Below are positions 25,955-34,905 of a stretch of DNA of 64,000 bases, in pieces (positions within the stretch are counted from its first letter, which is position 1; each line of letters starts with the position of its first letter). The notes beneath the pieces are model-generated. The model made no database searches. It saw only the letters and a list, made by a program, of their open reading frames with translations, and had not been told where the DNA came from. Source of the stretch: Burkholderiales bacterium (GTDB taxonomy: Bacteria; Pseudomonadota; Gammaproteobacteria; Burkholderiales; JAEUOS01); NCBI GenBank assembly GCA_016790635.1, contig JAEUOR010000030.1, positions 1 to 64,000 of the forward strand, given 5' to 3'. The translations under genes and the position numbers were made by a program.

Positions 25955-27469
25955 TCAGGCCAGAAAAAGGCGATACGCCGGGTTCGCGGTCTCGTCCCAG
26001 TATCGATAGCCGAGCGTTTCCAGGAAGCGCCTCAACGCTGACTTCTCTTCGGCGGGCACCTGCATGCCGATCAGCACGCGGCCGACGTCTGCGCCGTGGT
26101 TGCGATAGTGGAACAGGCTGATGTTCCAGCCCGGGTGCATATTGAGCAGGAACTTCATCAATGCCCCCGGACGTTCAGGGAACTCGAAGCGGTACAGGAG
26201 TTCGTCTCGTGCCAGCGGCGAATGCCCGCCAACCAGGTGGCGCAGGTGTGACTTGGCGAGTTCGTCGTCGGTCAGGTCCAGGGTGTCGAAGCCGTTCTTG
26301 ACCAGGTTCTTCGTCAGGCGCGCGATGTCGGCGCGGTCGTGCACGCCGATGCCGACGAAGATGTGCGCCTGGCGCGCATCGGCGATGCGATAGTTGAACT
26401 CGGTGACCGCGCGGTTGCCGATCAGTTCGCAGAATCTGCGCAGCGAGCCGCGCGCCTCGGGAATGGTCACCGCGAGGATGGCCTCGCGGCGCTCGCCGAC
26501 CTCGGCCCGCTCGGCGACGAAGCGCAGGCGGTCGAAGTTCATGTTGGCGCCGCAGGCCACGGCGACCAGGGTCTGGCCCTTGACCTTCTCGCGCTCGACC
26601 CAGGCCTTGGCGCCGGCGATCGCGAGCGCACCGGCCGGTTCCAGGATGGTGCGCGTGTCCTCGAAGACGTCCTTGATCGCCGCGCACATGAGGTCGGTGT
26701 CGACGAGCACGATCTCGTCGACCAGGCTGCGGGCGATGCGAAAGGTCTCTTCGCCCACCTGCTTGACGGCCACGCCATCGGCGAACAGGCCCACCTGGTC
26801 CAGCTTGACGCGCCGGCCCGCGGCGATCGAGCGCGCCATCGCGTCGGAGTCGTTGGGTTCGACGCCGACGATGCGGATCTCCGGACGCACCCGCTTGACG
26901 TAGGAAGCAATGCCGGCGATCAGCCCGCCGCCGCCGATGGCGACGAAGATCGCGGCGATCGGGCCCTGGTGCTGGCGCAGGATTTCCATGCCTATCGTGC
27001 CTTGCCCGGCGATCACGTCCGGATCGTCGAACGGGTGCACGAATACCAGTTGCTGTTGCGCCTCCAGCGCGCGCGCGTGGGCCTGCGCCTCGTCGAAGCT
27101 GTCGCCGAAAAGGACCACCTCGCCGCCGCGCGCGCGCACGGCCTGCACCTTGACCGTCGGCGTCGTCACCGGCATGACGATGACGGCGCGCGTGCCCAGG
27201 CGCTTGGCGGCGAGCGCCACGCCCTGGGCGTGATTGCCGGCCGAGGCACAGATGACGCCGCGCGCCAAGGCCTCGGGCGAAAGATGCGCCATCTTGTTGT
27301 AGGCGCCGCGCAGTTTGAAAGAGAACACGCTTTGCGCGTCCTCGCGCTTGAGCAAGAGCGTGTTGTTCAGACGCGCGGACAGGGCGGCGGCCTTTTCCAG
27401 CGGTGTCTCGCGCGCGACGTCATAGACGCGGGCGGTGAGGATTTTTTGGAGATAATCGACTGGTTTCAC
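25955..27469 (-). CDS. ilvA: Threonine ammonia-lyase, biosynthetic
   Basis: This PLP enzyme deaminates threonine to 2-oxobutanoate, the first committed step to isoleucine. The start is a GTG at 27469 (504 residues; E. coli IlvA has 514). The PLP lysine lies in FSFKLRGAYN, the Asn loop is SAGNHAQGVALAA, and the phosphate-binding turn is GGGGLIAGI. Two ACT-like regulatory repeats follow from about residue 325, so isoleucine feedback inhibition is expected. It is divergent from a YqaA-like membrane protein gene. The intervening region holds two matched inverted repeats described separately. Confidence 0.96.
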   Translation of the reverse strand: MKPVDYLQKILTARVYDVARETPLEKAAALSARLNNTLLLKREDAQSVFSFKLRGAYNKMAHLSPEALARGVICASAGNHAQGVALAAKRLGTRAVIVMPVTTPTVKVQAVRARGGEVVLFGDSFDEAQAHARALEAQQQLVFVHPFDDPDVIAGQGTIGMEILRQHQGPIAAIFVAIGGGGLIAGIASYVKRVRPEIRIVGVEPNDSDAMARSIAAGRRVKLDQVGLFADGVAVKQVGEETFRIARSLVDEIVLVDTDLMCAAIKDVFEDTRTILEPAGALAIAGAKAWVEREKVKGQTLVAVACGANMNFDRLRFVAERAEVGERREAILAVTIPEARGSLRRFCELIGNRAVTEFNYRIADARQAHIFVGIGVHDRADIARLTKNLVKNGFDTLDLTDDELAKSHLRHLVGGHSPLARDELLYRFEFPERPGALMKFLLNMHPGWNISLFHYRNHGADVGRVLIGMQVPAEEKSALRRFLETLGYRYWDETANPAYRLFLA

Positions 27470-27480
27470 GATGGCATTAC

Positions 27481-27521
27481 ACCCCTGTTTGAGGGGTTCA
27501 TTCTACCCCCTCAGAAGGGGT
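27481..27521. promoter_or_regulatory. Tandem ACCCC-N7-GGGGT inverted repeats in the ilvA divergent region
   Basis: Two copies of ACCCC-N7-GGGGT occur at 27481-27497 and 27505-27521, exactly 24 bases apart start to start. The identical arms and identical seven-base spacers, with different spacer sequence, look like paired operator sites. On the minus strand a TAGAAT -10-like hexamer lies between them, placing them over the probable ilvA promoter. Confidence 0.55.
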
Positions 27522-27556
27522 GCGAAAAATTCCCCGTGGTCGAGACCTTAAACGCG

Positions 27557-27961
27557 ATGATCAACGACGAAGCCAGCCTGTGGCTGGTCTTCGCCGGCAG
27601 TCTGGTCGCCGCCACCCTGATCCCGTTTGCGTCCGAGGCGCTGCTTCTGGGTGCGCTCACCCTGCATCCGCACCTGGTCTGGCCCATGTTCATCGTGGCC
27701 ACCGCCGGCAATACCATCGGCGGCATGATGTCCTACGGGATCGGGCGCTTCATCCCGCACCGAAAGGAGATCAAGTACGAGGCGCTGGCACGGCGCTACG
27801 GCGCCTGGTCGATGCTGCTTTCATGGCTGCCGGTGATCGGCGACGCGCTGTGCGTCGCGGCAGGCTGGCTGCGGCTTGCCATACTGCCGGTCGTCGTGTT
27901 GATGGCCTTCGGCAAGGCGTTTCGCTATCTGGCCGTCATCGGCGGGTGGATGGTGGCCTGA
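27557..27961 (+). CDS. YqaA/DedA-like small membrane protein
   Basis: The 134-residue protein has about three hydrophobic helices and the family features LVAATLIPFASEALLLG, TAGNTIGGMMSYGIG and LLSWLPVIGDALCVAAGWLR. These recall the re-entrant loops of DedA/SNARE-associated proteins; DedA relatives move lipid carriers across the inner membrane. The start is the ATG at 27557, with a GTG at 27536 in the same frame as an alternative; neither has a clear Shine-Dalgarno. It is divergent from ilvA. Confidence 0.8.
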   Translation: MINDEASLWLVFAGSLVAATLIPFASEALLLGALTLHPHLVWPMFIVATAGNTIGGMMSYGIGRFIPHRKEIKYEALARRYGAWSMLLSWLPVIGDALCVAAGWLRLAILPVVVLMAFGKAFRYLAVIGGWMVA

Positions 27962-27989
27962 CGCATGCCGCGCTTTTGTTGCGACGCAG

Positions 27990-28009
27990 TAAAATCCTGA
28001 CTTAAGTCA
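27990..28009 (+). promoter_or_regulatory. -10 element with overlapping 12-bp palindrome before the giant dehydrogenase
   Basis: TAAAAT (27990-27995) is followed after two bases by the perfect palindrome TGACTTAAGTCA (27998-28009), which would cover the transcription start. The position is that of a repressor operator. The gene starts at 28047, leaving a leader of about 45 bases. Confidence 0.45.
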
Positions 28010-28046
28010 AGAATGGCGGCGCCCGCACGCACGTGGCGCCTGCGCG

Positions 28047-31000
28047 ATGACCGACCTGTCCCAGCCTCCTGCCACGTCCCTGCCGGCCGCGATCGACGAC
28101 GACGATGCGCCGCCGCGCCTGCGCGAGATTCCGTACAACTACACCTCGTTCTCCGACCGCGAGATCGTCATTCGCCTGCTGGGCGAGGATGTCTGGGACA
28201 TCCTCTCGGAACTGCGTGCGGAAAGGCGCACCGGGCGCTCGGCGCGCATGCTCTACGAGGTGCTGGGCGATATCTGGGTCGTGCAGCGCAACCCCTATCT
28301 TCAGGACGACCTGCTGGACAACCCGCGCCGGCGTGCGGCACTGGTCGCGGCGATGAACCATCGCCTGGGCGAGATGGAAAAGCGCCGAGCCAGCTATGAG
28401 CGTGAGGGCCTGGCGGTGGCGCGCGCCGGAGGGCGGGTCGAGGCGCTGATTGCCGCGGCACGCAAGGCCGTTTCCGACTTCGACGCCGAGTTCGACGGCA
28501 TGGCGCGCCTGCGCCGCGAGTGCCGGCGGCGCCTGGCGCGCGTGACGGCGAAGGACAACATCGCCTTCGATGGCATGGCGCGCGTCTCGCACGTGACCGA
28601 CGCCACCGACTGGCGCGTCGAATACCCCTTCGTCGTTCTGACTCCGGAGACCGAGGCCGAGTGCGCAGCCCTGGTGCGCGAGCTGATCGCGCTGGGCCTG
28701 ACCGTGATTCCGCGCGGCGGCGGCACCGGCTACACCGGCGGCGCGGTGCCGCTCACCCGCCTGTCGGCGGTAGTCAACACGGAGAAGCTGGACACGCTCG
28801 GTCGGGTCGAGACGCGGCGCCTGCCTGGCGTCGAGCGGGACTACGCCGTCATCGAGTGTGGTGCTGGCGTCGTCACCAAGCGGGTCATGGAAGCCGCCGA
28901 GGCGGCGGGCCTGGTCTTCGCGGTCGACCCGACCTCCGCCGAGGCCTCGTGCATCGGCGGCAATGTCGCCATGAACGCCGGCGGCAAGAAGGCCGTGCTG
29001 TGGGGCACGGCACTGGACAACCTGGTCTCGTGGCGCCTGATCGATCCGACCGGGCACCTGATGGAAGTGCGCCGTCTGGGGCACAACCTGGGCAAGATCC
29101 ACGACGCCGACCTCGCGCGCTTCACGATCCGGCGCTTTCGCAAGGACGGCGTGACGCCTTTCGGCGAGCCCGAATTGCTGGAGATTCCCGGTGCGGCCTT
29201 TCGCAAGGCGGGGCTCGGCAAGGACGTGACCGACAAGTTCCTGTGCGGCTTGCCGGGGGTGCAGAAGGAGGGTTGCGACGGTCTCATCACCAGCGCCACG
29301 TTCATCCTGCATCGCATGCCGCGCTTCACGCGCACGGTCTGCCTGGAATTCTTCGGCCTGGTCGGCGATTCGGTGCCGGCGATTGTCGAGATCAAGGACT
29401 ACCTGGACGGCGTGACCCGGCGCGAACGCGCAGCGCAGGGAGCGGGCGAGGGCGGGCCGCACCCGGTCGTGCTGGCCGGGCTCGAGCACCTGGACGAGCG
29501 CTACCTGAAGGCGGTGGGTTACGCGACCAAGTCGCGGCGCGGACGGCTGCCGAAGATGGTCCTGATCGGCGACGTCACGGGGGATGTCGAGGATGCGGTC
29601 GCGCGCGCGGTGAGCGAGGTCGTGCGCATCGCCAACGCGCGCGGCGCCGAGGGCTTCGTCGCGGTCTCGGCCGAGACGCGGCGCAAGTTCTGGCTGGACC
29701 GGGCGCGCACCGCGGCCATCGCGCGCCATACCAACGCCTTCAAGATCAACGAGGACGTGGTGATCCCGCTGCCGCGCCTGGGCGACTATTCGGACGGCAT
29801 CGAGCGCATCAACATCGAGCTGTCGATCGGCAACAAGATCGCCCTCATCGACGCGCTCGGCACGCTCTTCGCGCGCCCGGCGCTGCCGGTCAACCCCGAC
29901 GACGATTCGCTGTCGCGCGACGAGCTCCTCAACGAGGGTGTCGCCGAGGCGCGCGAACTGCTCTCCCGCGTGCGTGCGCGCTGGTGCGCCATCCTTGCCA
30001 GCCTCGACCAGACGGTGGCCGCGCGCGGCCTCGCCCTGTGCGCCCTCGGCGTGGATGCGGACGCGCTCACCATGCCGCAGCAGGCGACCATCTTTCGCAT
30101 GGTGCAGGACCGCACCATCCGCGTGTCGTGGAAGTCCGAGCTGCGCGCGCCCTTGGCCGAGATCTTCGGCGGGGCGGCGACGCTCCCCATCCTGCGCGAG
30201 TGCGACCGGGTGCACCGCGAGGTGCTCTCGGGGCGCGTCTGGGTCGCGCTGCACATGCACGCCGGCGACGGCAATGTGCACACCAATCTGCCGGTCAATT
30301 CCGACAACTACGCGATGCTCAAGGAGGCCAACGCCGCGGTGGCGCGCATCATGGCGCTGGCACGCAGTCTGGGCGGGGTCATCTCCGGCGAGCACGGCAT
30401 TGGCATCACCAAGCTCGAGTACCTGACCGAGGACGAGATCGCGCCCTTTCGCGCCTACAAGCAAAAGGTCGACCCGGAGGGGAGGTTCAACCACGGCAAG
30501 CTTCTGCCGGGCGCCGACCTGGCGCGCGCCTATACACCGTCGTTCAGCCTGATCGGCACCGAGTCCCTGATCCTGGAGCAGTCCGACCTGGGTCAGGTGG
30601 CCGATTCGATCAAGGACTGCCTGCGCTGCGGCAAGTGCAAGCCGGTGTGCGCGACCCACGTGCCGCGCGCCAACCTGCTCTACAGCCCGCGCAACAAGAT
30701 CCTCGCCACTTCGCTTCTGATCGAGGCCTTCCTGTACGAGGAGCAGACGCGGCGCGGCATCTCGGTCAGGCATTTCGACGAATTCGGCGACGTCGCCGAC
30801 CACTGCACCGTGTGCCACAAGTGCGCCACGCCGTGCCCGGTGGACATCGACTTCGGCGACGTGTCGATGAACATGCGCAATCTCCTGCGCAAGCTCGGCC
30901 GGCGCCGCTTCAATGCCGGGACCAGCGCGGCAATGGCCTTTCTCAACGCCACCGACCCGGCTGTCATCAAGACCATCCGTGCCGGGATGGTGTCGTTCGG

Positions 31001-32024
31001 CTACAAGGCCCAGCGCTTTGCCCACCAGATCGCGCGCGGCACGCTCCTGGCGCGCGCGCAGACGCGCCGCCCCCCGGCCACGGTGGGTCGCGCGCCTCTC
31101 AAGGAACAGGTCATCCACTTCATCAACAAGCCCATGCCGGGCGGGCTGCCCAAGCGCACCGCGCGCGCGCTCCTGGGCATCGAGGATGACAAGGTGGTGC
31201 CGATCATCCGCAACCCGGCGCTGGCCGCAGAGGACCAGGAGGCGGTCTTCTACTTTCCGGGCTGCGGCTCGGAGCGCCTGTTCTCGCAGGTCGGGCTGGC
31301 GACCCAGGCCATGCTCTATCACGTCGGTGCGCAGACGGTGCTGCCGCCGGGCTACCTGTGCTGCGGCTATCCGCAGAACGCCGCCGGCAACGCCGACCGC
31401 GGCCACGAGATCACCACCAGCAACCGCGTCCTGTTCCACCGCGTCGCCAATACCCTCAATTACCTGGACATCAAGACCGTCATCGTCTCCTGCGGCACCT
31501 GCATGGACCAGTTGCAGAAGTACGAGTTCGACAGGATTTTCCCGGGCTGCCGGCTGCTCGACATCCACGAGTACCTGCTGGAAAAGGGCGTGCGGCTGGA
31601 GGGCGTCAGCGGCACACGCTACATGTACCACGAGCCCTGCCACACGCCGATGAAGACCTACAAGTCCAGCCAGGTGGTGGGCACGCTCATGGGACAGGCG
31701 GTCCCGCTGAACGAGCGCTGCTGCGGCGAGTCCGGCACGCTCGCTGCGACCCGGCCCGACATCTCCACCCAGGTGCGCTTTCGCAAGGAAGAGGAGATGA
31801 AGAAAGGTGCCGATGCGATCCGCGCCGCGGGCCATGGCGGCGACATCAAGGTCCTGACGTCCTGCCCCTCATGCCTGCAGGGCCTGGCGCGTTATCGCAA
31901 CGACGCCGGCAGCGACGCCGACTATATCGTCGTCGAGATCGCCCGCCACGTCCTGGGCCGCGACTGGATGCCCGAGTACATCGCGCGGGCCAACGCCGGC
32001 GGCATCGAGCGCGTGCTGTTGTGA
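28047..32024 (+). CDS. DUF3683 / GlcD-like flavin dehydrogenase fused to GlcF-like Fe-S protein
   Basis: This 1,325-residue protein fuses several modules. A DUF3683 domain (about 20-150) is followed by an FAD-binding type 4 domain with [17 protein letters not shown] (near 220-235) and an FAD-oxidase C domain with [15 protein letters not shown] and GEHGIGITK. Two 4Fe-4S clusters follow ([11 protein letters not shown] near 855-870, [12 protein letters not shown] near 919-935), then two CCG domains (CCGYPQN near 1104, CCGESGT near 1224). The layout equals GlcD plus GlcF in one chain, so a 2-hydroxyacid (lactate, glycolate or 2-hydroxyglutarate type) is the likely substrate, passing electrons through Fe-S to the quinone pool. 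The exact substrate is unknown. It appears monocistronic. Confidence 0.88.
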   Translation: MTDLSQPPATSLPAAIDDDDAPPRLREIPYNYTSFSDREIVIRLLGEDVWDILSELRAERRTGRSARMLYEVLGDIWVVQRNPYLQDDLLDNPRRRAALVAAMNHRLGEMEKRRASYEREGLAVARAGGRVEALIAAARKAVSDFDAEFDGMARLRRECRRRLARVTAKDNIAFDGMARVSHVTDATDWRVEYPFVVLTPETEAECAALVRELIALGLTVIPRGGGTGYTGGAVPLTRLSAVVNTEKLDTLGRVETRRLPGVERDYAVIECGAGVVTKRVMEAAEAAGLVFAVDPTSAEASCIGGNVAMNAGGKKAVLWGTALDNLVSWRLIDPTGHLMEVRRLGHNLGKIHDADLARFTIRRFRKDGVTPFGEPELLEIPGAAFRKAGLGKDVTDKFLCGLPGVQKEGCDGLITSATFILHRMPRFTRTVCLEFFGLVGDSVPAIVEIKDYLDGVTRRERAAQGAGEGGPHPVVLAGLEHLDERYLKAVGYATKSRRGRLPKMVLIGDVTGDVEDAVARAVSEVVRIANARGAEGFVAVSAETRRKFWLDRARTAAIARHTNAFKINEDVVIPLPRLGDYSDGIERINIELSIGNKIALIDALGTLFARPALPVNPDDDSLSRDELLNEGVAEARELLSRVRARWCAILASLDQTVAARGLALCALGVDADALTMPQQATIFRMVQDRTIRVSWKSELRAPLAEIFGGAATLPILRECDRVHREVLSGRVWVALHMHAGDGNVHTNLPVNSDNYAMLKEANAAVARIMALARSLGGVISGEHGIGITKLEYLTEDEIAPFRAYKQKVDPEGRFNHGKLLPGADLARAYTPSFSLIGTESLILEQSDLGQVADSIKDCLRCGKCKPVCATHVPRANLLYSPRNKILATSLLIEAFLYEEQTRRGISVRHFDEFGDVADHCTVCHKCATPCPVDIDFGDVSMNMRNLLRKLGRRRFNAGTSAAMAFLNATDPAVIKTIRAGMVSFGYKAQRFAHQIARGTLLARAQTRRPPATVGRAPLKEQVIHFINKPMPGGLPKRTARALLGIEDDKVVPIIRNPALAAEDQEAVFYFPGCGSERLFSQVGLATQAMLYHVGAQTVLPPGYLCCGYPQNAAGNADRGHEITTSNRVLFHRVANTLNYLDIKTVIVSCGTCMDQLQKYEFDRIFPGCRLLDIHEYLLEKGVRLEGVSGTRYMYHEPCHTPMKTYKSSQVVGTLMGQAVPLNERCCGESGTLAATRPDISTQVRFRKEEEMKKGADAIRAAGHGGDIKVLTSCPSCLQGLARYRNDAGSDADYIVVEIARHVLGRDWMPEYIARANAGGIERVLL

Positions 32025-32103
32025 GCTGATTTTCGGCTCGGGCCGGTTTGCGGCCCTGTTCTGGCCTTGCCGGACTGAAGCTTTCGGGTACGATGCGGGT
32101 CCC

Positions 32104-33726
32104 ATGCCCGTGCAATTCGACCTGCCGACCCCGCGCGAGGACAGCGCGCCCGTGTTCGCCAACGCGCGCGCCTGTGCCGACTGGCTGGAGAGTCTGCCGC
32201 TGACCAGCAGCAGCACCGCGCAGGCGCAGTTGCGGGCGCAGATGGCACTGCTCTCGACCAGCCCGCTCAAGCCTGCCGTTCTGGCGGAGATTCTCGAGCA
32301 GTTGCGCGAAGCGGTGCTGTTCGTGCAAGGCGAGATGACGAAGAAGTTCGCTTATCACCCCTTGCCCTTGAGCGACCTCGAGACCCAGGCGTGGAACGGC
32401 ACGCTCGAGCTGTGGCGCGGCTACGGATTGTGCTGGCGTATCTGTGTGCAGGCGGTCGTCGGCGGTGAACTGCAGGGCCAGGCGGCGCAGATCTGCCAGC
32501 GCGCGCTGGACGCACATGCGCGGCTGATGCTCGACTATGTCAACGCGTGCGCCGAACTGCCGGCAGCCGAGTGGCAGATGCTGCACAAGCTGTACCGCGC
32601 TGCCGAGCATGCGGGCGTCGCCGCCGACCGCGTGCGCGACAAGTCGCTCACAGAGGCCAGCGCGACCAATTGCATGGCCACCTACGCGCGACCGATCCTG
32701 GTGGCGCTCGGGTCCCCCAATGAGTGGGGCGCGCGCCAGACGCAGATGATCCTGCGCTGGACCGAGCGTTGGGCCACCAAGATCGTCATCAGCCACAACC
32801 CGCCGGCCAAGCCGGTCAAGCCGCCGATCCTCGTCGACCTGGGCGCGGCGGAAGCGGGTTTTCGCACCGACAGCGCTGCGCGCCTGGATGTGGCCGGCGC
32901 CAACCTGCGCTATCTGGACATTTCCGGCGTCGCGCGCTCGGTCAAGAACCGCATCATCCTCCTGCGCAAGGGGGAGACGCCCGCCAGCCTGGGGCTCGGC
33001 GAGGATGCGGTCATGCCGGCCTGCGAACTCACGCTCATCAGCCTGTACCAGCATTGGGGCGACGGTCGAGTCGGCCGCGAGCAGGCGCGGCGCTCCGTGG
33101 GCGGGCGGGTGTTCGTCGCCGGCGGCGTCGCGTCGATCCACTATTACGTGTCCGGAAAGCCGTTCAAGCAGCCCGGGCACGCCAAGGAGCTCACGTCCAA
33201 GCAGCGTCAGGAGATCGCCACCTTCGGCCGGCTCGCCACGCGCGACGAGGATGAGCACAGCCACCTGCAGGGTTTCACGCTCGAGGAGTGGGAACTGGGG
33301 GACGAAAGCCTGGCCGGCCTGCGCCTGATCCGCGCCGTCGGCGCCGGCCGCATGCGGGTCGCTGTCGGTCAACTGGTTGGGGCGCGCCCGCCCGACGCGC
33401 GCGCCTACATCCTGGGCACGATCCGCTGGGTGCAGTTGCGCGCCAACGGACAGCTCATGATCGGCGTCAAGTCGCTGCCGGGCGCGCCGCAGGCCGTCGC
33501 TGCCCGTGCCACCGGGGTCAACGCCGCGCAGGAGAAATACCAGCAGGCCCTGTTGCTGCCCTCGGTGCCGGCCTTGAAGGAGGTCGAGACGCTCCTCCTG
33601 GTTCCCGGCATGCACAAGCCAGGCCGCGTGCTCGAACTGCACGCCGAGATTGGCCGTCAGGTGCGCCTGGAGGCGATCGTCGAGCGCGGCGCCGACTTCG
33701 AGCGCTGCACCTTCACCCATATCTAG
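32104..33726 (+). CDS. Unknown protein, paralogue A, with PilZ-like C-terminal features
   Basis: The 540-residue cytoplasmic protein is not assignable to a named family by eye. A helical N-terminal half (about 1-220) contains WLESLPLT and LAEILEQLRE. The C-terminal half is strand-rich, with LDISGVARSV and AYILGTIRWVQLRANGQLMIGVKSLPG; the last segment has the look of a PilZ-type barrel end. It shares the same N-terminal pattern with the product of 34906-36630 (WL-x2-LPLT, EIL-x-LR, then KxLPL). htpX sits between the two paralogues. A cyclic-di-GMP-receptor role, as for FimW-like proteins, is possible but unproven. Confidence 0.7.
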   Translation: MPVQFDLPTPREDSAPVFANARACADWLESLPLTSSSTAQAQLRAQMALLSTSPLKPAVLAEILEQLREAVLFVQGEMTKKFAYHPLPLSDLETQAWNGTLELWRGYGLCWRICVQAVVGGELQGQAAQICQRALDAHARLMLDYVNACAELPAAEWQMLHKLYRAAEHAGVAADRVRDKSLTEASATNCMATYARPILVALGSPNEWGARQTQMILRWTERWATKIVISHNPPAKPVKPPILVDLGAAEAGFRTDSAARLDVAGANLRYLDISGVARSVKNRIILLRKGETPASLGLGEDAVMPACELTLISLYQHWGDGRVGREQARRSVGGRVFVAGGVASIHYYVSGKPFKQPGHAKELTSKQRQEIATFGRLATRDEDEHSHLQGFTLEEWELGDESLAGLRLIRAVGAGRMRVAVGQLVGARPPDARAYILGTIRWVQLRANGQLMIGVKSLPGAPQAVAARATGVNAAQEKYQQALLLPSVPALKEVETLLLVPGMHKPGRVLELHAEIGRQVRLEAIVERGADFERCTFTHI

Positions 33727-33775
33727 GTCGGGTCATTCCCGGTTTGCCCCGCTTGCGAACGCATGGCCGTGGCCA

Positions 33776-33806
33776 CTTGAACTTGCGCCGGCCGCCGGCA
33801 TCTAAT
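33776..33806 (+). promoter_or_regulatory. Sigma-32-like heat-shock promoter of htpX, overlapping a sigma-70-like one
   Basis: CTTGAA (33776-33781), 14 bases, then CGGCATCTA (33796-33804) fits the sigma-32 pattern CTTGAA-N13-15-CCCCATnTA at seven of the nine -10 positions. TTGAAC-N18-TCTAAT (33777-33806) is an overlapping housekeeping-type reading. It lies 57 bases before the htpX ATG. Confidence 0.5.
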
Positions 33807-33862
33807 CGGGCGTCTGGACAAGGTTATTGTCGAATTCCTTCCCTTTTCCCGGAGTCGATTCC

Positions 33863-34729
33863 ATGAAGCGTGTGTTCCTCTTCATCCTCACCAACCTGGC
33901 GGTGATGCTGGTCCTGAGCATCACCGCGCGCATTCTCGGGCTGGACCGCCTGGTGGGCGGCGGCATGGGCGGGCTTCTGGTTTTTTGTGCCTTCATGGGC
34001 TTCGGCGGAGCGTTCATCTCGCTTGCCATGTCCAAGTGGACCGCCAAGCGCATGACCGGCGCGCAGGTGCTCGACAACCCGACGGATGCGACCGGCGCCT
34101 GGCTGGTCGAAACCGTGCGGCGCCAGGCCGCGCAGGCCGGCATCGGGATGCCCGAGGTGGCGGTCTACGACTCGCCGGACATCAACGCCTTCGCGACGGG
34201 GATGAGTCGCAACAATTCGCTGGTCGCGGTCTCCACGGGCTTGCTCACCCGCCTGTCGCGCGACGAAGTGGAGGCTGTGCTGGCCCACGAGGTGAGTCAC
34301 GTCGCCAACGGCGACATGGTCACCCTGACCTTGATCCAGGGTGTGGTCAACACGTTCGTGTTCTTCTTGGCGCGCGTCGTGGGGCAGGTCATCGACCGCG
34401 TCGTGTTCAAGAGCGAGAACGGCCAGGGCATCGGCTACTACGTCTCGGTGTTCGTGGCCGAGATGGTGCTGGGCGTCCTGGCCAGCGTCATCGTGATGTG
34501 GTTCTCGCGCCAGCGCGAGTTCCGCGCCGACTCCGGCGGGGCGGCGCTGTCGTCGCGGCCGAAGATGATCTCCGCGCTCGATGCGCTGCGGCGGGCTCAC
34601 GAGCCCGCGCCGCTGCCAAGCCAGATGGCCGCCATGGGCATCTCGGGCGGGGCCGGCAAGCTCGGCCGGCTGTTCATGACACACCCGCCGCTGGAAGAGC
34701 GCATCGAGGCGCTGCGCGCCGGGCACTGA
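33863..34729 (+). CDS. htpX: Membrane zinc metalloprotease HtpX
   Basis: HtpX degrades damaged inner-membrane proteins alongside FtsH. The 288-residue product has two N-terminal transmembrane helices (about 4-22 and 34-54), the zinc motif HEVSH (His142, Glu143, His146), two further helices, and the distal ligand region [10 protein letters not shown]. The ATG at 33863 follows TTCCCGGAG. Length and motifs match E. coli HtpX (293 residues). It lies between two paralogous genes of unknown function on the same strand, with its own promoter and terminator-like hairpin. Confidence 0.96.
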   Translation: MKRVFLFILTNLAVMLVLSITARILGLDRLVGGGMGGLLVFCAFMGFGGAFISLAMSKWTAKRMTGAQVLDNPTDATGAWLVETVRRQAAQAGIGMPEVAVYDSPDINAFATGMSRNNSLVAVSTGLLTRLSRDEVEAVLAHEVSHVANGDMVTLTLIQGVVNTFVFFLARVVGQVIDRVVFKSENGQGIGYYVSVFVAEMVLGVLASVIVMWFSRQREFRADSGGAALSSRPKMISALDALRRAHEPAPLPSQMAAMGISGGAGKLGRLFMTHPPLEERIEALRAGH

Positions 34730-34732
34730 TCC

Positions 34733-34760
34733 CTGGCGCCGCCGGGCCACGCGGCGCCAG
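34733..34760 (+). terminator. Perfect 10-bp hairpin after htpX
   Basis: CTGGCGCCGC (34733-34742) pairs with GCGGCGCCAG (34751-34760) around an eight-base loop, starting three bases after the stop codon. It lacks a T-run, as do most hairpins in this GC-rich window. Confidence 0.55.
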
Positions 34761-34812
34761 ACCGCGCGAACCCGGGTTGCATGGCCCGGGGTGCGCGGGC
34801 GTGATTATGCTC

Positions 34813-34855
34813 TTGTCATGATCGCGAAAAGCCGGTACTATGCCGTTGTCATAAT
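34813..34855 (+). promoter_or_regulatory. Promoter with repeated TTGTCATRAT elements before paralogue B
   Basis: TTGTCA (34813-34818), a 17-base spacer and TACTAT (34836-34841) make a good sigma-70 promoter. The -35 lies in TTGTCATGAT (34813-34822), which is repeated as TTGTCATAAT (34846-34855) exactly 33 bases downstream, over the predicted start site. That suggests a regulator bound on one helix face. Confidence 0.55.
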
Positions 34856-34905
34856 TCGGGGAGCGATCTGGCGCCAGTGCCGCTCGGGACCCGGGGAGGC
34901 GCGGC

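Noticed and set aside
26339..27556. N-terminal extension of the YqaA-like protein by about 400 residues
   Set aside because: The extension is the antisense of ilvA and lacks protein character. The hydrophobic conserved part starts at 27557.
28002..31835. 1,277-residue open frame opposite the DUF3683 dehydrogenase
   Set aside because: It mirrors the third-position GC pattern of the real gene and shows no domain. The plus-strand protein has flavin, Fe-S and CCG motifs.
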